64,000 nt of DNA from Rhizobium giardinii bv. giardinii H152 (GTDB lineage: Bacteria; Pseudomonadota; Alphaproteobacteria; Rhizobiales; Rhizobiaceae). Shown piece by piece: positions 43,401 through 53,321 of the stretch. The position numbers and the translations under genes are program-made. The stretch lies in contig NZ_KB902602.1 in assembly GCF_000379605.1 (NCBI RefSeq), positions 62,001-126,000 of the forward strand, in the 5' to 3' direction. Every line of letters starts with the position of its first letter. The stretch's first letter is position 1. The notes under the pieces are model-generated. The model ran no database searches, was not told the DNA's origin, and saw nothing but the letters and a program-made list of their open reading frames with translations.

Positions 43401-44129
43401 CTACACGTCGAAATTTGTCGGCAACACAATCATGTCCCGGATCGTGACGTTTCGCCGTCGGGTCAGCATGAAGATGATGGCGTCGGAGACCTCCGAGGGC
43501 TCGATCAGGCTGCCATTGGCTTTTGCCTTCTCAAGGTTTTCCTCAGGCCAATCGGCAAGCAGCGCGGAAACGACCGGGCCGGGCGAAACCTGGCTGACCC
43601 TGATGCCGTGGCTTTTCAACTGCCGGCGCATGATCTGGACGAAACTGGTAATCGCCCATTTGGAGCTGGAATAGACTGGCTCCCACTGGATCGGCGCATG
43701 CCCGGCCACGGAGCAAGTAACCAAAATGTCCCCGGTCCCGCGCTCGATCATGTGCGGAGCGATGTCGCGAACGTTCTTCATGACGGCGTTTATGTTGAGA
43801 TTCAGCATCCGATCCATTGTCGCGGTATCAGTATCGATAAGTTCCCCGCCAATGTAGGACCCTGCATTGCAGTGCAGGATGTCGAGATGGTCGACCTTTG
43901 CCAAGATCTCCGGCACCATGGCCGCACAACTTGCGGCGTCCAGAAGGTCGGTAACCTGTATGACTACAGCGCCGCCGAACTCGACAGCGTACGTTTCGAG
44001 CGCCTGTTTGTTATAATCGACCATCACGACCGTGGCACCGGCATCGATCAGGGCGCGGGTCGTGGCCAGCCCAATACCGGAAGCTGCGCCGGTCACCGCA
44101 GCAATCTTTCCTTTGAGTGGTTTTGTCAT
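43401..44129 (-). CDS. short-chain dehydrogenase, ribitol/polyol dehydrogenase type
   Basis: 242 residues from ATG 44129; the upstream frame lies within the end of the preceding gene. Cofactor loop AAVTGAASGIGLATTRAL, NAG motif LHCNAGSYIGGEL, catalytic Tyr/Lys in YSSSKWAITSFVQI, and a C-terminus RRRNVTIRDMIVLPTNFDV typical of the ribitol dehydrogenase-like subgroup. Oxidises a polyol to a ketose with NAD. Last gene of the polyol operon. Substrate is inferred from the subgroup only. Confidence 0.88.
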   Translation of the reverse strand: MTKPLKGKIAAVTGAASGIGLATTRALIDAGATVVMVDYNKQALETYAVEFGGAVVIQVTDLLDAASCAAMVPEILAKVDHLDILHCNAGSYIGGELIDTDTATMDRMLNLNINAVMKNVRDIAPHMIERGTGDILVTCSVAGHAPIQWEPVYSSSKWAITSFVQIMRRQLKSHGIRVSQVSPGPVVSALLADWPEENLEKAKANGSLIEPSEVSDAIIFMLTRRRNVTIRDMIVLPTNFDV

Positions 44130-44151
44130 CTTCTTGTCTCGCTCTTGGTTT

Positions 44152-44880
44152 TCAGACGGCAAGGAAGCCGCCGTCGACTGGCAGGACTGCGCCACTGATC
44201 ATGGCCGCGTCCTCTGAAATAAGTAGGGCGATCGATCGTGCGACGTCGTCAACCTCTGCAAAACGCGCCATCGGGTGGCGAACGATCATTGGGTCACGTT
44301 TGAAAGGTTCGGACCACGCCTTCGCGGCAAGCTCGGTCATGGTAACGGTCGGCGCCACTGCGTTGACGCGGATTCCATAGGCGCCGAGTTCCTTGGCCAT
44401 GACGCGTGTCGCGCCTTCCAGTCCCGCCTTCGAAGCGGCGTAAGCCACGTGATCCACGAAACCACGATGTCCGGCGATCGAAGTCACATTCACGATCGTA
44501 CCGCCGCCGCCGTTTGCTATGCGGGCCCGGGCAAACTCCTGCGCACAAATCAGAGCGGCTCGCAGGTTGATGCCGAGGACCTGCTCATAGCCCTCCTCCG
44601 TCATACCCAGGACGCTTTCAAGCACGTTGGTTCCCGCGCAGTTGATCAGGGCGTCGGCCAATCCCGCCGTCTTCATGGCCGCGCGTGCCGCGGCATTGTC
44701 GGCGAGATCGACGGATAGTACGGTCGCGCCGAACTTCGCGGCCAGATCATCCAGATCGGCCTGTGAACGTGACAGGGCGACGACCCGCGCGCCACGCTGC
44801 GTAAGCAGTTCAACGCAGGCGCGACCGATGCCCTTACCAGCGCCCGTGATGATGATTATTTTTCCTGTAAAATCCGACAC
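44152..44880 (-). CDS. short-chain dehydrogenase, L-xylulose/dicarbonyl reductase-like
   Basis: 242 residues from a GTG at 44880 with GGGAGGTAAACC upstream. The start IIIITGAGKGIGRACVELLT, the block LINCAGTNVLESV, YAASKAGLEGATRVMAKELG and especially VNAVAPTVTMTELAAKAWSE resemble L-xylulose reductase / tetrameric carbonyl reductases more than FabG. It would interconvert a pentulose and a pentitol, or act on a related polyol, in the cytoplasm. Followed by the ribitol-dehydrogenase-like gene; its stop lies 23 bp downstream of that gene's start in reading order. Confidence 0.87.
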   Translation of the reverse strand: MSDFTGKIIIITGAGKGIGRACVELLTQRGARVVALSRSQADLDDLAAKFGATVLSVDLADNAAARAAMKTAGLADALINCAGTNVLESVLGMTEEGYEQVLGINLRAALICAQEFARARIANGGGGTIVNVTSIAGHRGFVDHVAYAASKAGLEGATRVMAKELGAYGIRVNAVAPTVTMTELAAKAWSEPFKRDPMIVRHPMARFAEVDDVARSIALLISEDAAMISGAVLPVDGGFLAV

Positions 44881-44904
44881 GGTTTACCTCCCGATGCCTG
44901 TTTC

Positions 44905-45975
44905 TTAGAACCCGAGCCTTTGGTCGGTTTGTTTGTCGAACACATGAGCGGCGGCAGGATCGACGTCGAGCCGTATCCTGTCGCCCGGCTTCAGCGCGTG
45001 GCGCTCGCGGAAGGCGCACAAGACCCGCTGGCCTGCCAATCGGGCTGCCAGAAGAATTTCGGCCCCCGTTGGCTCGATCAACTCGACAATCGCCGGTACC
45101 CCCGTATCGCCATTCGACAGTATCCATTGATCAGGACGGACCCCATATATCACCTCCTGGCCGTTGCTTGCCCGCGTGCCTTGCGGAAGGGGAAGGGCCC
45201 ATCCATCGGCGAGCCAAGCGGAGTTCAGAGGGAGATCGATCGTGGCCGGTAGCATGTTCATCGCCGGCGATCCGATGAAGCCGGCGACGAAGGTATTTGC
45301 CGGCCTGTCGTAAAGCTCCAGTGGCGCACCGATCTGCTCCACCTTGCCGTCGCGAAGCACGACGATGCGATCTGCCATGGTCATGGCTTCGATCTGGTCA
45401 TGCGTGACGTACACGGACGTAGCGCCGAGGCGCTGGTGAAGAGCTTTGATCTCCGAACGCATATCCACCCGCAACGCGGCGTCCAGGTTTGACAAAGGCT
45501 CGTCGAAAAAGAATGCCTTTGGACTGCGAACCATCGCGCGCCCCATGGCGACACGCTGCCGCTGGCCTCCGGAAAGTGCCTTCGGATATCGGTCGAGATA
45601 GGGCGTAAGCCGCAACATCTCGGCAGCCTTGTCGACCTTGACGTTGCGATCGGCAAGATTTTCGCCGCGCAACTTCAGTGCGAAAGCCATGTTCTCCCGG
45701 ACGGTCATGTGCGGATAGAGCGCGTAGTTCTGAAACACCATCGCCACGTCACGGTCCTTGGCGGGAATGTTGTCGACGCGATGTCCGCCAAGCTTGATCG
45801 TGCCGCCGGTGATCTCCTCAAGGCCGGCAAGCGATCGCAGCAGCGTGGATTTGCCGCAACCGGAGGGTCCGACCAGGACGACGAACTCACCATCGACTAT
45901 ATCGAACGAGATATTTCGGAGTGCGTGATAGGAACCGTAATGCTTGTCGACTTGGTCAAGGTCGATCGTTGCCAT
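44905..45975 (-). CDS. CUT1 sugar ABC transporter ATPase (UgpC/MalK type)
   Basis: 356 residues. Walker A VGPSGCGKSTLLRSLAGLEE, signature LSGGQRQRVAMGRAMV, Walker B FFFDEPLSNLDAAL. The C-terminal regulatory OB/TOBE part runs from about 240 to the end (AFVAGFIGSPAMNMLPATID). Full family length. Serves the two MalF/MalG-type permeases encoded upstream; the gene sits between dehydrogenase genes of the same strand, as in smo and mtl polyol transporter operons of rhizobia. ATG 45975 has AAGGATTGACAC upstream. Confidence 0.94.
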   Translation of the reverse strand: MATIDLDQVDKHYGSYHALRNISFDIVDGEFVVLVGPSGCGKSTLLRSLAGLEEITGGTIKLGGHRVDNIPAKDRDVAMVFQNYALYPHMTVRENMAFALKLRGENLADRNVKVDKAAEMLRLTPYLDRYPKALSGGQRQRVAMGRAMVRSPKAFFFDEPLSNLDAALRVDMRSEIKALHQRLGATSVYVTHDQIEAMTMADRIVVLRDGKVEQIGAPLELYDRPANTFVAGFIGSPAMNMLPATIDLPLNSAWLADGWALPLPQGTRASNGQEVIYGVRPDQWILSNGDTGVPAIVELIEPTGAEILLAARLAGQRVLCAFRERHALKPGDRIRLDVDPAAAHVFDKQTDQRLGF

Positions 45976-46041
45976 GTGTCAATCCTTAGTCAGTTGTGGC
46001 GGCATGGCCGTTGATCATTCGGAACGGGTGCGCGGGTAGCT

Positions 46042-46773
46042 TCACCATGAGGTGTATCCTGCATCCGCGACGACGATGCTGCCGGTCATCAGGCTGGCGG
46101 CATCGGAAGCCAGGAACAGGACGACAGACGCAATTTCCTCGACTTCGCCCATGCGCTTCATCGGCGTCATGTCCATCCAGTCCTTGTCCCAGCCGGTCCC
46201 CTCAATGGCGGCCTTCGTCATGTCGGTCGCGATATAGGTTGGCGCGACGGCGTTGACGCGGACGCCCCGCTCGGCCCATTCGGCTGCAAGCGATTTTGTC
46301 AGCATGTGAACGGCACCCTTCGAGGCGTTGTAACCGGCTTGCGGCTGCGGCCGGTTGGCGATGATACCGGACATCGAACCGATATTGACGATCGAGCCCT
46401 TGCCCGCCTTCAGCATCAGGTTTCCGAAGGCGCGATTGCTCCAGAACACGCCGTTGAGGTTGACGTTTGCGACCCTCAGCCAGTCCGCATCGGCCATCTC
46501 CTCCGCCGGGCTGTGCGCAGCGATGCCGGCATTGGCCACCAGAATGTCCACGCGTCCATGCTTGGAAGCGATCGCCGCCGCGACGCGCTCCGTTTCGCCG
46601 GAATCGGTCACGTCGAGACGTACGAATTCGGCCTTTCGTCCCATCGCCGCGAGCTTCGAGACGGCGGACTGACCGAGCTCTTCGTCAAGATCGGTCAGCA
46701 CGACATACGCGCCCGCCTCAGACAGAGCATCGGCGCAGGCATAGCCGATGTTGCGCCCCGCACCGGTGACCAC
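46042..46773 (-). CDS. short-chain dehydrogenase, with likely frameshift at the 5' end
   Basis: 243 codons open from a GTG at 46773: VTGAGRNIGYACADALSEAG, ILVANAGIAAHSPAEEM, YNASKGAVHMLTKSLAAEWA, GWDKDWMDMTPMKRMGEVEE, VADAGYTSW. The first half of strand beta-1 (a few residues before VTGAG) lies in front of the GTG. An ATG at 46811, one base after the preceding stop, reads MYLRKLDLSG in another frame; adding one base near 46787 would join both frames into a normal SDR start. So one base has probably been lost. Catalytic residues are intact. Likely a polyol or sugar dehydrogenase. Confidence 0.82.
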   Translation of the reverse strand: MVTGAGRNIGYACADALSEAGAYVVLTDLDEELGQSAVSKLAAMGRKAEFVRLDVTDSGETERVAAAIASKHGRVDILVANAGIAAHSPAEEMADADWLRVANVNLNGVFWSNRAFGNLMLKAGKGSIVNIGSMSGIIANRPQPQAGYNASKGAVHMLTKSLAAEWAERGVRVNAVAPTYIATDMTKAAIEGTGWDKDWMDMTPMKRMGEVEEIASVVLFLASDAASLMTGSIVVADAGYTSW

Positions 46774-46812
46774 CGCAATCTTCCGCTCAGATCCAACTTC
46801 CGCAGGTACATG

Positions 46813-47853
46813 CTACTTCCCAAGCTCGATCTGGATCTTCACGGAAGACGGCTTCGGTCGTACGGCGTAATCGAACGCTTCGATCGAATCCTCGAAGGCG
46901 TAGGTATCGGTGATCAGCGCATCTACATTGATCTGGTTCGATCCCAAGAGCGCAACGATGCGCGGATAGACATGCGCGTAGCGGAATACGTGCTCGATGC
47001 GCAGTTCCTTTGTCTGGGCGATGACGATATCGAGCGGAACCGGCTTCAGAGGCATTCCGACAAAGACGATGGCGCCGCCTGGGCAACCATGGTGCAACGT
47101 GTCTGCGATTACTTCGGCCGCGCCGGAACACTCGAACACGACATCGACGCCCCAGCCGTCGGTTTCGCGGGCTATGACGCTCTTCAGGTCTTGCGAGCGG
47201 ACGTTGACGGTCATGATGGCAGGCCCGAGTTTGCGCGCCATAGCAAGCTTCTCATCGACAACGTCGGTCACGATAACTTTGGCGCAGCCGGCCGACAGTG
47301 CCGCGATCGCTGTCACCATGCCGATCGGCCCGGCACCCGTAACCAGCGCGCTCGCGCCAGGTGTCAGCTTCGCCTTCGAGACTGCCTGAAATCCGACGGC
47401 CAGTGGTTCGACCATGGCGCCAGCGGCGTAGGAAACATTGTCCGGAAGCTTGAAGGTGAAGGCCGCCGGGTGGACCACGCTCGGCCTTAGCACGCCATGC
47501 ACCGGGGGCGTCGCCCAAAAGCGCACCGCGGGATCGAGATTGTAGAGACCCAGCCGCGACGCGCGACTCTGAGGATCGGGAATGCCGGGTTCCATGCAAA
47601 CGCGGTCGCCCACTTTCAGGTTCTCGACCGCGCTGCCGACCTCCTCGATGATGCCGGCGGCTTCATGGCCGAGGATCATCGGCTCGCGCACCACGAAAGG
47701 GCCGATCGCGCCGTGCGTGTAATAGTGAACGTCTGATCCGCAGACGCCCACAGTCTTGATGGCAATGCGCACGTCGGTGGGACCGAGCACCTCTTTCGGG
47801 TCCAAATCGCGAATGCGCAGTTCGTCTTTTCGTTCGAGAACGAGCGATCTCAT
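46813..47853 (-). CDS. NAD-dependent xylitol/sorbitol-type dehydrogenase
   Basis: 346 residues, zinc-dependent medium-chain family. Catalytic zinc ligands in [13 protein letters not shown] (C37, H62 region) and GHEAAG; NAD site [19 protein letters not shown] near 172. The structural-zinc loop of classical enzymes (four Cys) is replaced by a Cys-free segment [20 protein letters not shown], the pattern of the xylitol dehydrogenase / sorbitol dehydrogenase-like group common in alpha-proteobacteria. It oxidises a polyol at C2 to the corresponding ketose. The start GAAAGGGCTGAAGAC-ATG is good. Next gene upstream encodes a small membrane protein 5 bp away. Confidence 0.93.
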   Translation of the reverse strand: MRSLVLERKDELRIRDLDPKEVLGPTDVRIAIKTVGVCGSDVHYYTHGAIGPFVVREPMILGHEAAGIIEEVGSAVENLKVGDRVCMEPGIPDPQSRASRLGLYNLDPAVRFWATPPVHGVLRPSVVHPAAFTFKLPDNVSYAAGAMVEPLAVGFQAVSKAKLTPGASALVTGAGPIGMVTAIAALSAGCAKVIVTDVVDEKLAMARKLGPAIMTVNVRSQDLKSVIARETDGWGVDVVFECSGAAEVIADTLHHGCPGGAIVFVGMPLKPVPLDIVIAQTKELRIEHVFRYAHVYPRIVALLGSNQINVDALITDTYAFEDSIEAFDYAVRPKPSSVKIQIELGK

Positions 47854-47857
47854 GTCT

Positions 47858-48061
47858 TCAGCCCTTTCGGATTATGAATACGGCCAGCGCCAGGCAGAGC
47901 ACCGTCGCGACCCATAGGGGCAGCACGCCCTCTAGGAAGCGCATCCAGAGAAGATGCACCAGGATCAGGATCACGACCGAGATGAAGCCTCTGTCGAAGC
48001 CGTTCGTTCGGATCGGCAAGAACCCGTCGCGTTCGGATCTTTGGGGTTGAATGCCAGCCAT
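47858..48061 (-). CDS. small integral membrane protein of the transporter operon
   Basis: 67 residues. Charged N-terminus ([20 protein letters not shown]), then two hydrophobic helices ([18 protein letters not shown] and [17 protein letters not shown]). It is similar in size and layout to the small proteins found between permeases and enzymes in rhizobial polyol transporter operons. It lies 4 bp after the MalG-type permease gene. It may assist the permease; this is inference. Confidence 0.75.
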   Translation of the reverse strand: MAGIQPQRSERDGFLPIRTNGFDRGFISVVILILVHLLWMRFLEGVLPLWVATVLCLALAVFIIRKG

Positions 48062-48064
48062 GTC

Positions 48065-48898
48065 TTACCCTTTCAATGCGCCGAACGTCAGACCCGTCAC
48101 GATATGCTTCTGGACGAAGCCGAGCACGACCAAGGCCGGAAGCGTTGTCAGGAACGCCATCGCCGCCATCTCGCCCCAGTTCGTTCCGGTGACCGAGACA
48201 TATTCGGCGAGCGCCGTCGTCACGGTCCGGGCGCCAGCCGAAGACGTGAGTGTCGCTGCGAACAGGTACTCGTTCCAGGCGAAAATCCAGGTCAGGATGA
48301 AGGTGACGGCCAATCCCGGCCGCGCCAGCGGCAGGATGACGTGCGACAGCACTTGGCCGGTCGTCGCTCCATCGACCCGTGCCGCTTCGTCCAGCTCCAG
48401 TGGAATTCCGTCCAACATGCCCTTCAAGAGCCAGATGGCGAAGGGCAGGTTGAAGACGCAATAGAGCAGGATCAGGCCGATCTTGGTGTCGAACAGCATG
48501 AAATCGCCGAATACGAACCACTTGGTGAACAGCAGGAAAAGCGGCAGCAGAAATACGGCCGGCGGTGCCATGCGGTTGGTGATCAGCCAGAAAAACACAT
48601 TGTCGCCCCCGCTGATCTTGTAACGCGAGAGCCCAAACGCCGCGAGCAGGCCGAGCGCGCACACCAGCGCTGCATTCGATGTCGCCACGATCAGCGAATT
48701 CCAGAGATACTGCAGGAAGGTCGAGCTGTTCAGCACCGCCAGGAAATTGTCCCAGTAGAGATCATCGATGAGGAACGACTTCGAATAAAGCTTCACGCGG
48801 GGGCGCATCGAAACGACCAGCATCCACCACACCGGAAGCAGTGTAAGGATGGTCAGACATACCCACAGGACGAACGAGGTTATACCGGAGCGTCTCAT
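48065..48898 (-). CDS. carbohydrate ABC transporter permease (MalG type)
   Basis: 277 residues, six helices. EAA loop [20 protein letters not shown] then [11 protein letters not shown] (about 178-208) is the standard contact site for the ATPase. ATG overlaps the stop of the MalF-type gene (ATGA), with GGAAAGGAGGCGCACA before it. CUT1 permease; polyol uptake by context. Confidence 0.93.
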   Translation of the reverse strand: MRRSGITSFVLWVCLTILTLLPVWWMLVVSMRPRVKLYSKSFLIDDLYWDNFLAVLNSSTFLQYLWNSLIVATSNAALVCALGLLAAFGLSRYKISGGDNVFFWLITNRMAPPAVFLLPLFLLFTKWFVFGDFMLFDTKIGLILLYCVFNLPFAIWLLKGMLDGIPLELDEAARVDGATTGQVLSHVILPLARPGLAVTFILTWIFAWNEYLFAATLTSSAGARTVTTALAEYVSVTGTNWGEMAAMAFLTTLPALVVLGFVQKHIVTGLTFGALKG

Positions 48899-49773
48899 TG
48901 TGCGCCTCCTTTCCGGCCGGTCATGGCGACGAAGAGCAGCCAGCTCAAAACGATCGTGACGTAAAGCGTGAGAAGGGACATGGCCGCGCCGTAGCCGTAG
49001 TCCGTCTTCGGGAAGACATTGATCCAGATATGAAGGCCGATGAACCGGGTCGCCTCGGCCGGGCCGCCTTTGGTCAGCATCCAGATTTCATCGACCGAGC
49101 GCAGCGCGTCCATCAGCCGGATGAAGACGGTCGTCAGCAAGACTGGCTTCAACATCGGCACGATCACGTACCAGAATATCTGCAGCTTGTTGCCGCCGTC
49201 GATCTGCGCCTGTTCGAGCGGTTCTTTCGGCAAGGCGGTCAGTCCTGCCATGAGCGACAGGGTGACGAAAGGTGTCCAGTGCCACAGGTCCATGATGATC
49301 GCCGTGGAGAAGGCGTGATAGGCATTGGTCGATATGTTGTAGTCGATGCCGAACCACAGTTTCAGATAATAGGGCACGATGCCGAAGCCCGGAACGCATA
49401 GCAGCCGCCAGGTAGCGCCGACTGCGATGGGCGCGACAACGATCGGCAAGGTGTGGATTGTGCGAAAGAACTGCCGGCCCCATAGACGATCTGCCATCAA
49501 GGCGCGGGCCAGGACATAGCCTAGCAACAGCTCGCTTACGACGACGAAAAAGGCAAAGACCAGCGTGCGCGCAAGCGAGTTCAGGAACGTCGTGTCAAAA
49601 ACGAGGCTGCGATAATTCTGCAGGCCCGCCCAGCGCAGGGTGGGATCAACTGCGTTGGTGTTCCAGTCGAAGAAGCCGACATAGAGAATGTAGATGAAGG
49701 GAACGAACCCCACGACGAACAGGATTAGCGTGGCTGGTGCCAGAAACAGCCATCCGATGTTGGATTGTCTCAT
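48895..49773 (-). CDS. carbohydrate ABC transporter permease (MalF type)
   Basis: 292 residues from the ATG at 49773, where GACGGAGCGAAGG is upstream; the longer frame into the intergenic hairpin is not used. Six helices. The cytoplasmic EAA loop [20 protein letters not shown] then [11 protein letters not shown] is present. Pairs with the MalG-type product, whose start overlaps its stop. First permease after the binding-protein gene. Confidence 0.93.
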   Translation of the reverse strand: MRQSNIGWLFLAPATLILFVVGFVPFIYILYVGFFDWNTNAVDPTLRWAGLQNYRSLVFDTTFLNSLARTLVFAFFVVVSELLLGYVLARALMADRLWGRQFFRTIHTLPIVVAPIAVGATWRLLCVPGFGIVPYYLKLWFGIDYNISTNAYHAFSTAIIMDLWHWTPFVTLSLMAGLTALPKEPLEQAQIDGGNKLQIFWYVIVPMLKPVLLTTVFIRLMDALRSVDEIWMLTKGGPAEATRFIGLHIWINVFPKTDYGYGAAMSLLTLYVTIVLSWLLFVAMTGRKGGAQ

Positions 49774-49860
49774 CCTTCGCTCCGTCAGATCGTGCTTGAG
49801 TCTTGTACGCCCGGCAATCAGCGTCGCAGGGAGACCCCGCAAAACGCAGTCAGGAAACGG

Positions 49861-49890
49861 GGCGGCCACCTTGTTTGAAAGGCGACCGCC
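49861..49890 (-). terminator. hairpin between binding-protein and permease genes
   Basis: GGCGGCCACC (49861-49870) and GGCGACCGCC (49881-49890) pair over 10 bp (two wobbles) around a 10-base loop, 24 bp after the binding-protein stop. Without a T tract on the minus strand it is more likely an mRNA-stabilising structure than a terminator. It has the same position as the hairpin in the inositol operon. Confidence 0.5.
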
Positions 49891-49913
49891 AACCGCCGGG
49901 AGGTACGGTTTTT

Positions 49914-51344
49914 TTACTTGCGGTAGCCGAGCTTCACGAGCTCAGCTTCGGCTGCGGTGGCGGCCTGGTCCAGCGCGTCGTCCGGCTTGATTTCACCGAC
50001 GATGGCTTTGTAGATGAACGGCGCGACGACCTGCAGAACCTGCGAGTGGAACGGGAACGGCGGAGCACCGGCGAAAAGCTTTCCATCCTCACGCATCAGC
50101 GTGTAGTAACCGTTCATCTTCTTGTCCTGCTCGACGATCTTGGGATCGTCGTAGGTCGAGTTCATGACGATGCGGGAGCCGGCCAGCGCCCAGTCGGTCT
50201 GCACGGAAGCCTGCCCGATATATTGCAGGAAGAGCAGCGAGGCGTCCTTGTTCTTGGACGAATGCGGGATACCGAAGGCGCCGCCGTCGTAGTAGCCGAT
50301 ATATCCCTTGCCGGATTCGGCCGCTTCCATCACTCCCGCCTCAACCGGAGGCAATGCTACGCCCACCTTGCCGACGACAGTCGATTTGCTTGAATCGGTC
50401 GCGATCCAGGCAGCGTTTTCACCGTAGACGAGGCCTTGGGCTGCACGACCGGCGGCAAATGTCCCGGCGACCTCGTCCCAAGTGGACGACGTCGATTCCG
50501 GCGGCGCGTATTTCAGGAGGTCTACCCAGTAGTTGAGCGCCTTCTTCGCAGCGGCGGAGTTCATCTGGCCGCCGTTCACTTCGGTGGCCGCGAAGGTCGT
50601 GCCATCGATGCCCCAGTTGTACACGCCGAAGGTCGGCGCGACCGATTCGAAGAATTCGTAGAAGGCGGCGGGGTGGCTCGACGAGGCCTGTACGGTGGTT
50701 CCCCAGAGCTCCTTGTCTGCGCCGTATTCGGTGAAGAACTTGGCGATTTGGGTATATTCTTCATGTGTCGTTGCGGGCTTCAGATCCGCACCCGTGGAAT
50801 CCTTGTAAGCTTTCTGGATCGCCGGATCGTCGAAAAGGTCCTTGCGGTAGAGGTAGGGCTTGATGAATGCTTCCATGGGGACGCCCATGACATTGCCCGA
50901 CTTCGGATCCTTGAAATAGTTCAGAAACGTGGTGAAAGTCTCCGGCTTGAAGTCCGGCGAAGCGATCTTCGTGTTATCGGCGAGCGACTTGGTGATATCG
51001 ACGAGGAAGTCGCGGGCCAGATACGTATAGACGATGTCCTGCTCGATGTAGACGAAGTCATAGATGCCGGTATTGGCTTCCATGTCCTTGATCGCCTTGT
51101 CGTACATCTGGTCCCAAGACGTGGCTTCGAATTCGACCTTGATGCCGGTCTCTTCCGTGAATTTCGGACCGAGTACCTGCTCGACATATTTCGATGCGGG
51201 GGTCGATTCCGAAATGCCCCGGATTGTCGCGCCCTGATAGGGCTGGGCGGCAGTTTTCCACCAGGAATCCTGAGCAAGAGCGGTCGAGCTCCAAAGGCCA
51301 AGCGAGATGAAGCCGACGCCCACGGCTTTGACGAAACTGTTCAT
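49914..51344 (-). CDS. CUT1 sugar/polyol ABC transporter binding protein
   Basis: 476 residues from ATG 51344, which follows AGGAGATCA. Signal peptide 1-25 ([17 protein letters not shown]). Mature protein is an extracellular solute-binding protein of family 1: [59 protein letters not shown]. Size fits larger polyol or oligosaccharide binders rather than the ~420-residue maltose type. First gene of the operon; AraC-type regulator is divergent. Ligand inferred as a polyol from the dehydrogenases in the operon. Confidence 0.92.
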   Translation of the reverse strand: MNSFVKAVGVGFISLGLWSSTALAQDSWWKTAAQPYQGATIRGISESTPASKYVEQVLGPKFTEETGIKVEFEATSWDQMYDKAIKDMEANTGIYDFVYIEQDIVYTYLARDFLVDITKSLADNTKIASPDFKPETFTTFLNYFKDPKSGNVMGVPMEAFIKPYLYRKDLFDDPAIQKAYKDSTGADLKPATTHEEYTQIAKFFTEYGADKELWGTTVQASSSHPAAFYEFFESVAPTFGVYNWGIDGTTFAATEVNGGQMNSAAAKKALNYWVDLLKYAPPESTSSTWDEVAGTFAAGRAAQGLVYGENAAWIATDSSKSTVVGKVGVALPPVEAGVMEAAESGKGYIGYYDGGAFGIPHSSKNKDASLLFLQYIGQASVQTDWALAGSRIVMNSTYDDPKIVEQDKKMNGYYTLMREDGKLFAGAPPFPFHSQVLQVVAPFIYKAIVGEIKPDDALDQAATAAEAELVKLGYRK

Positions 51345-51518
51345 TGATCTCCTCCATTTGGATCGCAAAATCGGTCCGGTTGTGCGTGCTAAACTCTCCT
51401 CCGGCACGCTCAACGGACCTCAATAGTTGAGGAAAGAAGGGGTGGACACAAGCGCGGCCGTTGCGCGATACTGATACTCTTATGCGCGAAATGCCGAAAA
51501 TATCCATGAAATCGTGTG

Positions 51519-51552
51519 TGCATTGCACAATCTAATATTGATTGTCGGTGCA
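51519..51552. promoter_or_regulatory. inverted repeat in the divergent AraC/transporter gap
   Basis: ACAATC (51527-51532) and GATTGT (51540-51545) form perfect 6-bp arms around a TAATATT spacer, with TGCA at both outer edges. It lies 36 bp ahead of the AraC gene start and about 170 bp ahead of the binding-protein gene, so it suits autoregulation of the regulator. Confidence 0.45.
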
Positions 51553-51587
51553 ACGAGCATGCCGGGAAGCAGGGGAGGATATCTGCA

Positions 51588-52511
51588 ATGTCGATTATTT
51601 CGCCAACGGTCGCGAGATTTGAATATGTCTTGACAGGCGCGGAGGAGTCCTTCCTGTGGCGCCGGGACGACTACCCGTGGGAACGCAATGTCTGGAATTT
51701 CCATCCGGAGGTGGAGATTCACTACATCCCCAACGCCAGCGGCGTTCTGCTAGCGGGCGATCACGTCGGCGCGTTCACACCTGGCCATATTTCGGTCATC
51801 GGCAGCAATCTGCCGCACGACTGGGTGACGCCACTTGGGGCGGACGAGCGCATTCCGGGACGCGACATCGTCATCCAGTTTCTGCCGTCCAAGCTGGAGC
51901 AGGCTTCGGCCTTCCTGCCGGAACTGGCGGGGCTGTGTGATTTTCTCACCCGCGCGCAACGGGGCCTCTCTTTCAAGGGCCGGGCGCGGGAAAGGGCGGA
52001 GGCGCTGATACTCGACATGGAGTTTCAGACCGGCTCTGTGCGGCTTTCGACCTTTCTGTCGTTGCTCTCGCTACTGCGCGATACGGACGAGTTCGATACG
52101 CTGTCTTCGGAAGCCTATGTGCCGGACCTGAGCTATGGCTCGCTCGAAGCCCTGCAACAGGTCTTCGCGTATCTATTTGCCAACCTGTCGGAAGATATCC
52201 GGTTGCCGGATATGGCGCGCATGGTCGGCATGAGCAACAGCGCTTTCTCGCGGTTCTTCAAGAAGAACAGCGGCCACAGCTTCACCGACCACGTCAATAA
52301 GCTTCGTATCTGGAAGGCAGGTCAGCTCTTGACCGATACCTCTATGCCGATAACCGACATCTGTTTCGAGGTGGGCTATCGCAATTTATCAAATTTCAAC
52401 CGGGTGTTTCTACGCCACCACAATTTAACGCCGACAAGGTACCGGAGACTGTCCACCAACCGCAGAACCTTTCCATTACCTCAGACGGTGATAGACCGTA
52501 TGCGTGTGTGA
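51588..52511 (+). CDS. AraC family transcriptional regulator
   Basis: 307 residues from ATG 51588 with GGGGAGGATATC upstream; an earlier in-frame start has none. N-terminal cupin sensor (about 20-110, FHPEVEIHYIPNASGVLLAG). C-terminal double HTH (about 200-295): IRLPDMARMVGMSNSAFSRF and PITDICFEVGYRNLSNFNRV, LTPTRYRRL. Divergent from the polyol transporter operon, so it most probably activates that operon in the presence of the substrate. Confidence 0.92.
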   Translation: MSIISPTVARFEYVLTGAEESFLWRRDDYPWERNVWNFHPEVEIHYIPNASGVLLAGDHVGAFTPGHISVIGSNLPHDWVTPLGADERIPGRDIVIQFLPSKLEQASAFLPELAGLCDFLTRAQRGLSFKGRARERAEALILDMEFQTGSVRLSTFLSLLSLLRDTDEFDTLSSEAYVPDLSYGSLEALQQVFAYLFANLSEDIRLPDMARMVGMSNSAFSRFFKKNSGHSFTDHVNKLRIWKAGQLLTDTSMPITDICFEVGYRNLSNFNRVFLRHHNLTPTRYRRLSTNRRTFPLPQTVIDRMRV

Positions 52512-52799
52512 CCAGTGCAGAAGGTAGATTTTGAGCTCTCGTCCGCTTATGTGTTGTCGACGCCTGAAAATTGCCATTCCGGTCTCGTGAAGAGTTTCGG
52601 GCGCCGGCAGGCGTACGAAAGTCCCCGAGGAAGGAACCCGCGGGCCACAGTTGAAGGCTATGGAGATTTCAATCTGCAGCTTATATCCGCGATCGCACGA
52701 TCGCAGCCAGTGAGCAGGATTATGGACACTGACAGGCCGCTTCGTTGTACGTATGCGTGGTTTTTCTGACCTGTCACTACTTTCGTCACGACCCTGTCG
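52512..52799. other. scar region before the IS91-type remnant
   Basis: No coding frame with a domain. The minus-strand frame that continues from the transposase loses all similarity at about 52805. A short inverted stretch CGATCGCACGATCG is present at about 52688-52701. Confidence 0.4.
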
Positions 52800-53318
52800 G
52801 CGGCAATGATCGCCGCCGCCCGGAACGATCATGTGCACATGCGGATGGTGCGTCATCGCCGATCCCCAGGTGTGGAGCACGGCGGTGATGCCGATGCGCG
52901 CGCCGAGATGCTTGCGATTGGCGGCGATGGTCAGCATCGTCTCCGCCGCCGCCTTGAACAGCAGGTCGTAGACGAGCGCCTTGTTCTGGAACGCTATGTC
53001 GGCGACCTCGGCCGGCAGCGTGAACACGACGTGGAAATAACCGACCGGAAGCAGATCGGCCTCGCGTTCGGCAAGCCATGTCCGTGCCGCTACGCCCTGG
53101 CACTTTGGGCAGTGCCGATTGCGGCAGGAGTTGTAGGCGATCTGCCATCGGCCGCAGTCCTCGCAGGCCTCGACGTGACCGCCGAGGGCCGCAGTGCGGC
53201 AGTTCTCGATCGCCGACATCACCTTCAGTTGCGGCAGGCTCATATGTTCTGCATGCGCGCGCCGGTACGCCGCGCCGGCAGCACGGAAGATGTCGGCGAC
53301 CTCGATCGAGGCACGCAA
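52800..53318 (-). pseudogene. IS91-family transposase, N-terminal part
   Basis: About 170 residues survive from a TTG at 53318. The zinc-binding N-terminus reads HVEACEDCGRWQIAYNSCRN then RHCPKCQG (CxxC...CxxxHCPxC). It is followed by ADLLPVGYFHVVFTLPAEVA and the HUH motif HPHVHMIVPGGG. Then the homology stops. The catalytic Tyr and everything after the HUH motif are gone, so it cannot transpose. Confidence 0.85.
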
Positions 53319-53321
53319 GGC

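Noticed and set aside
46306-47490. 394-codon plus-strand frame
   Set aside because: Antisense to the SDR and zinc dehydrogenase genes; no domain.
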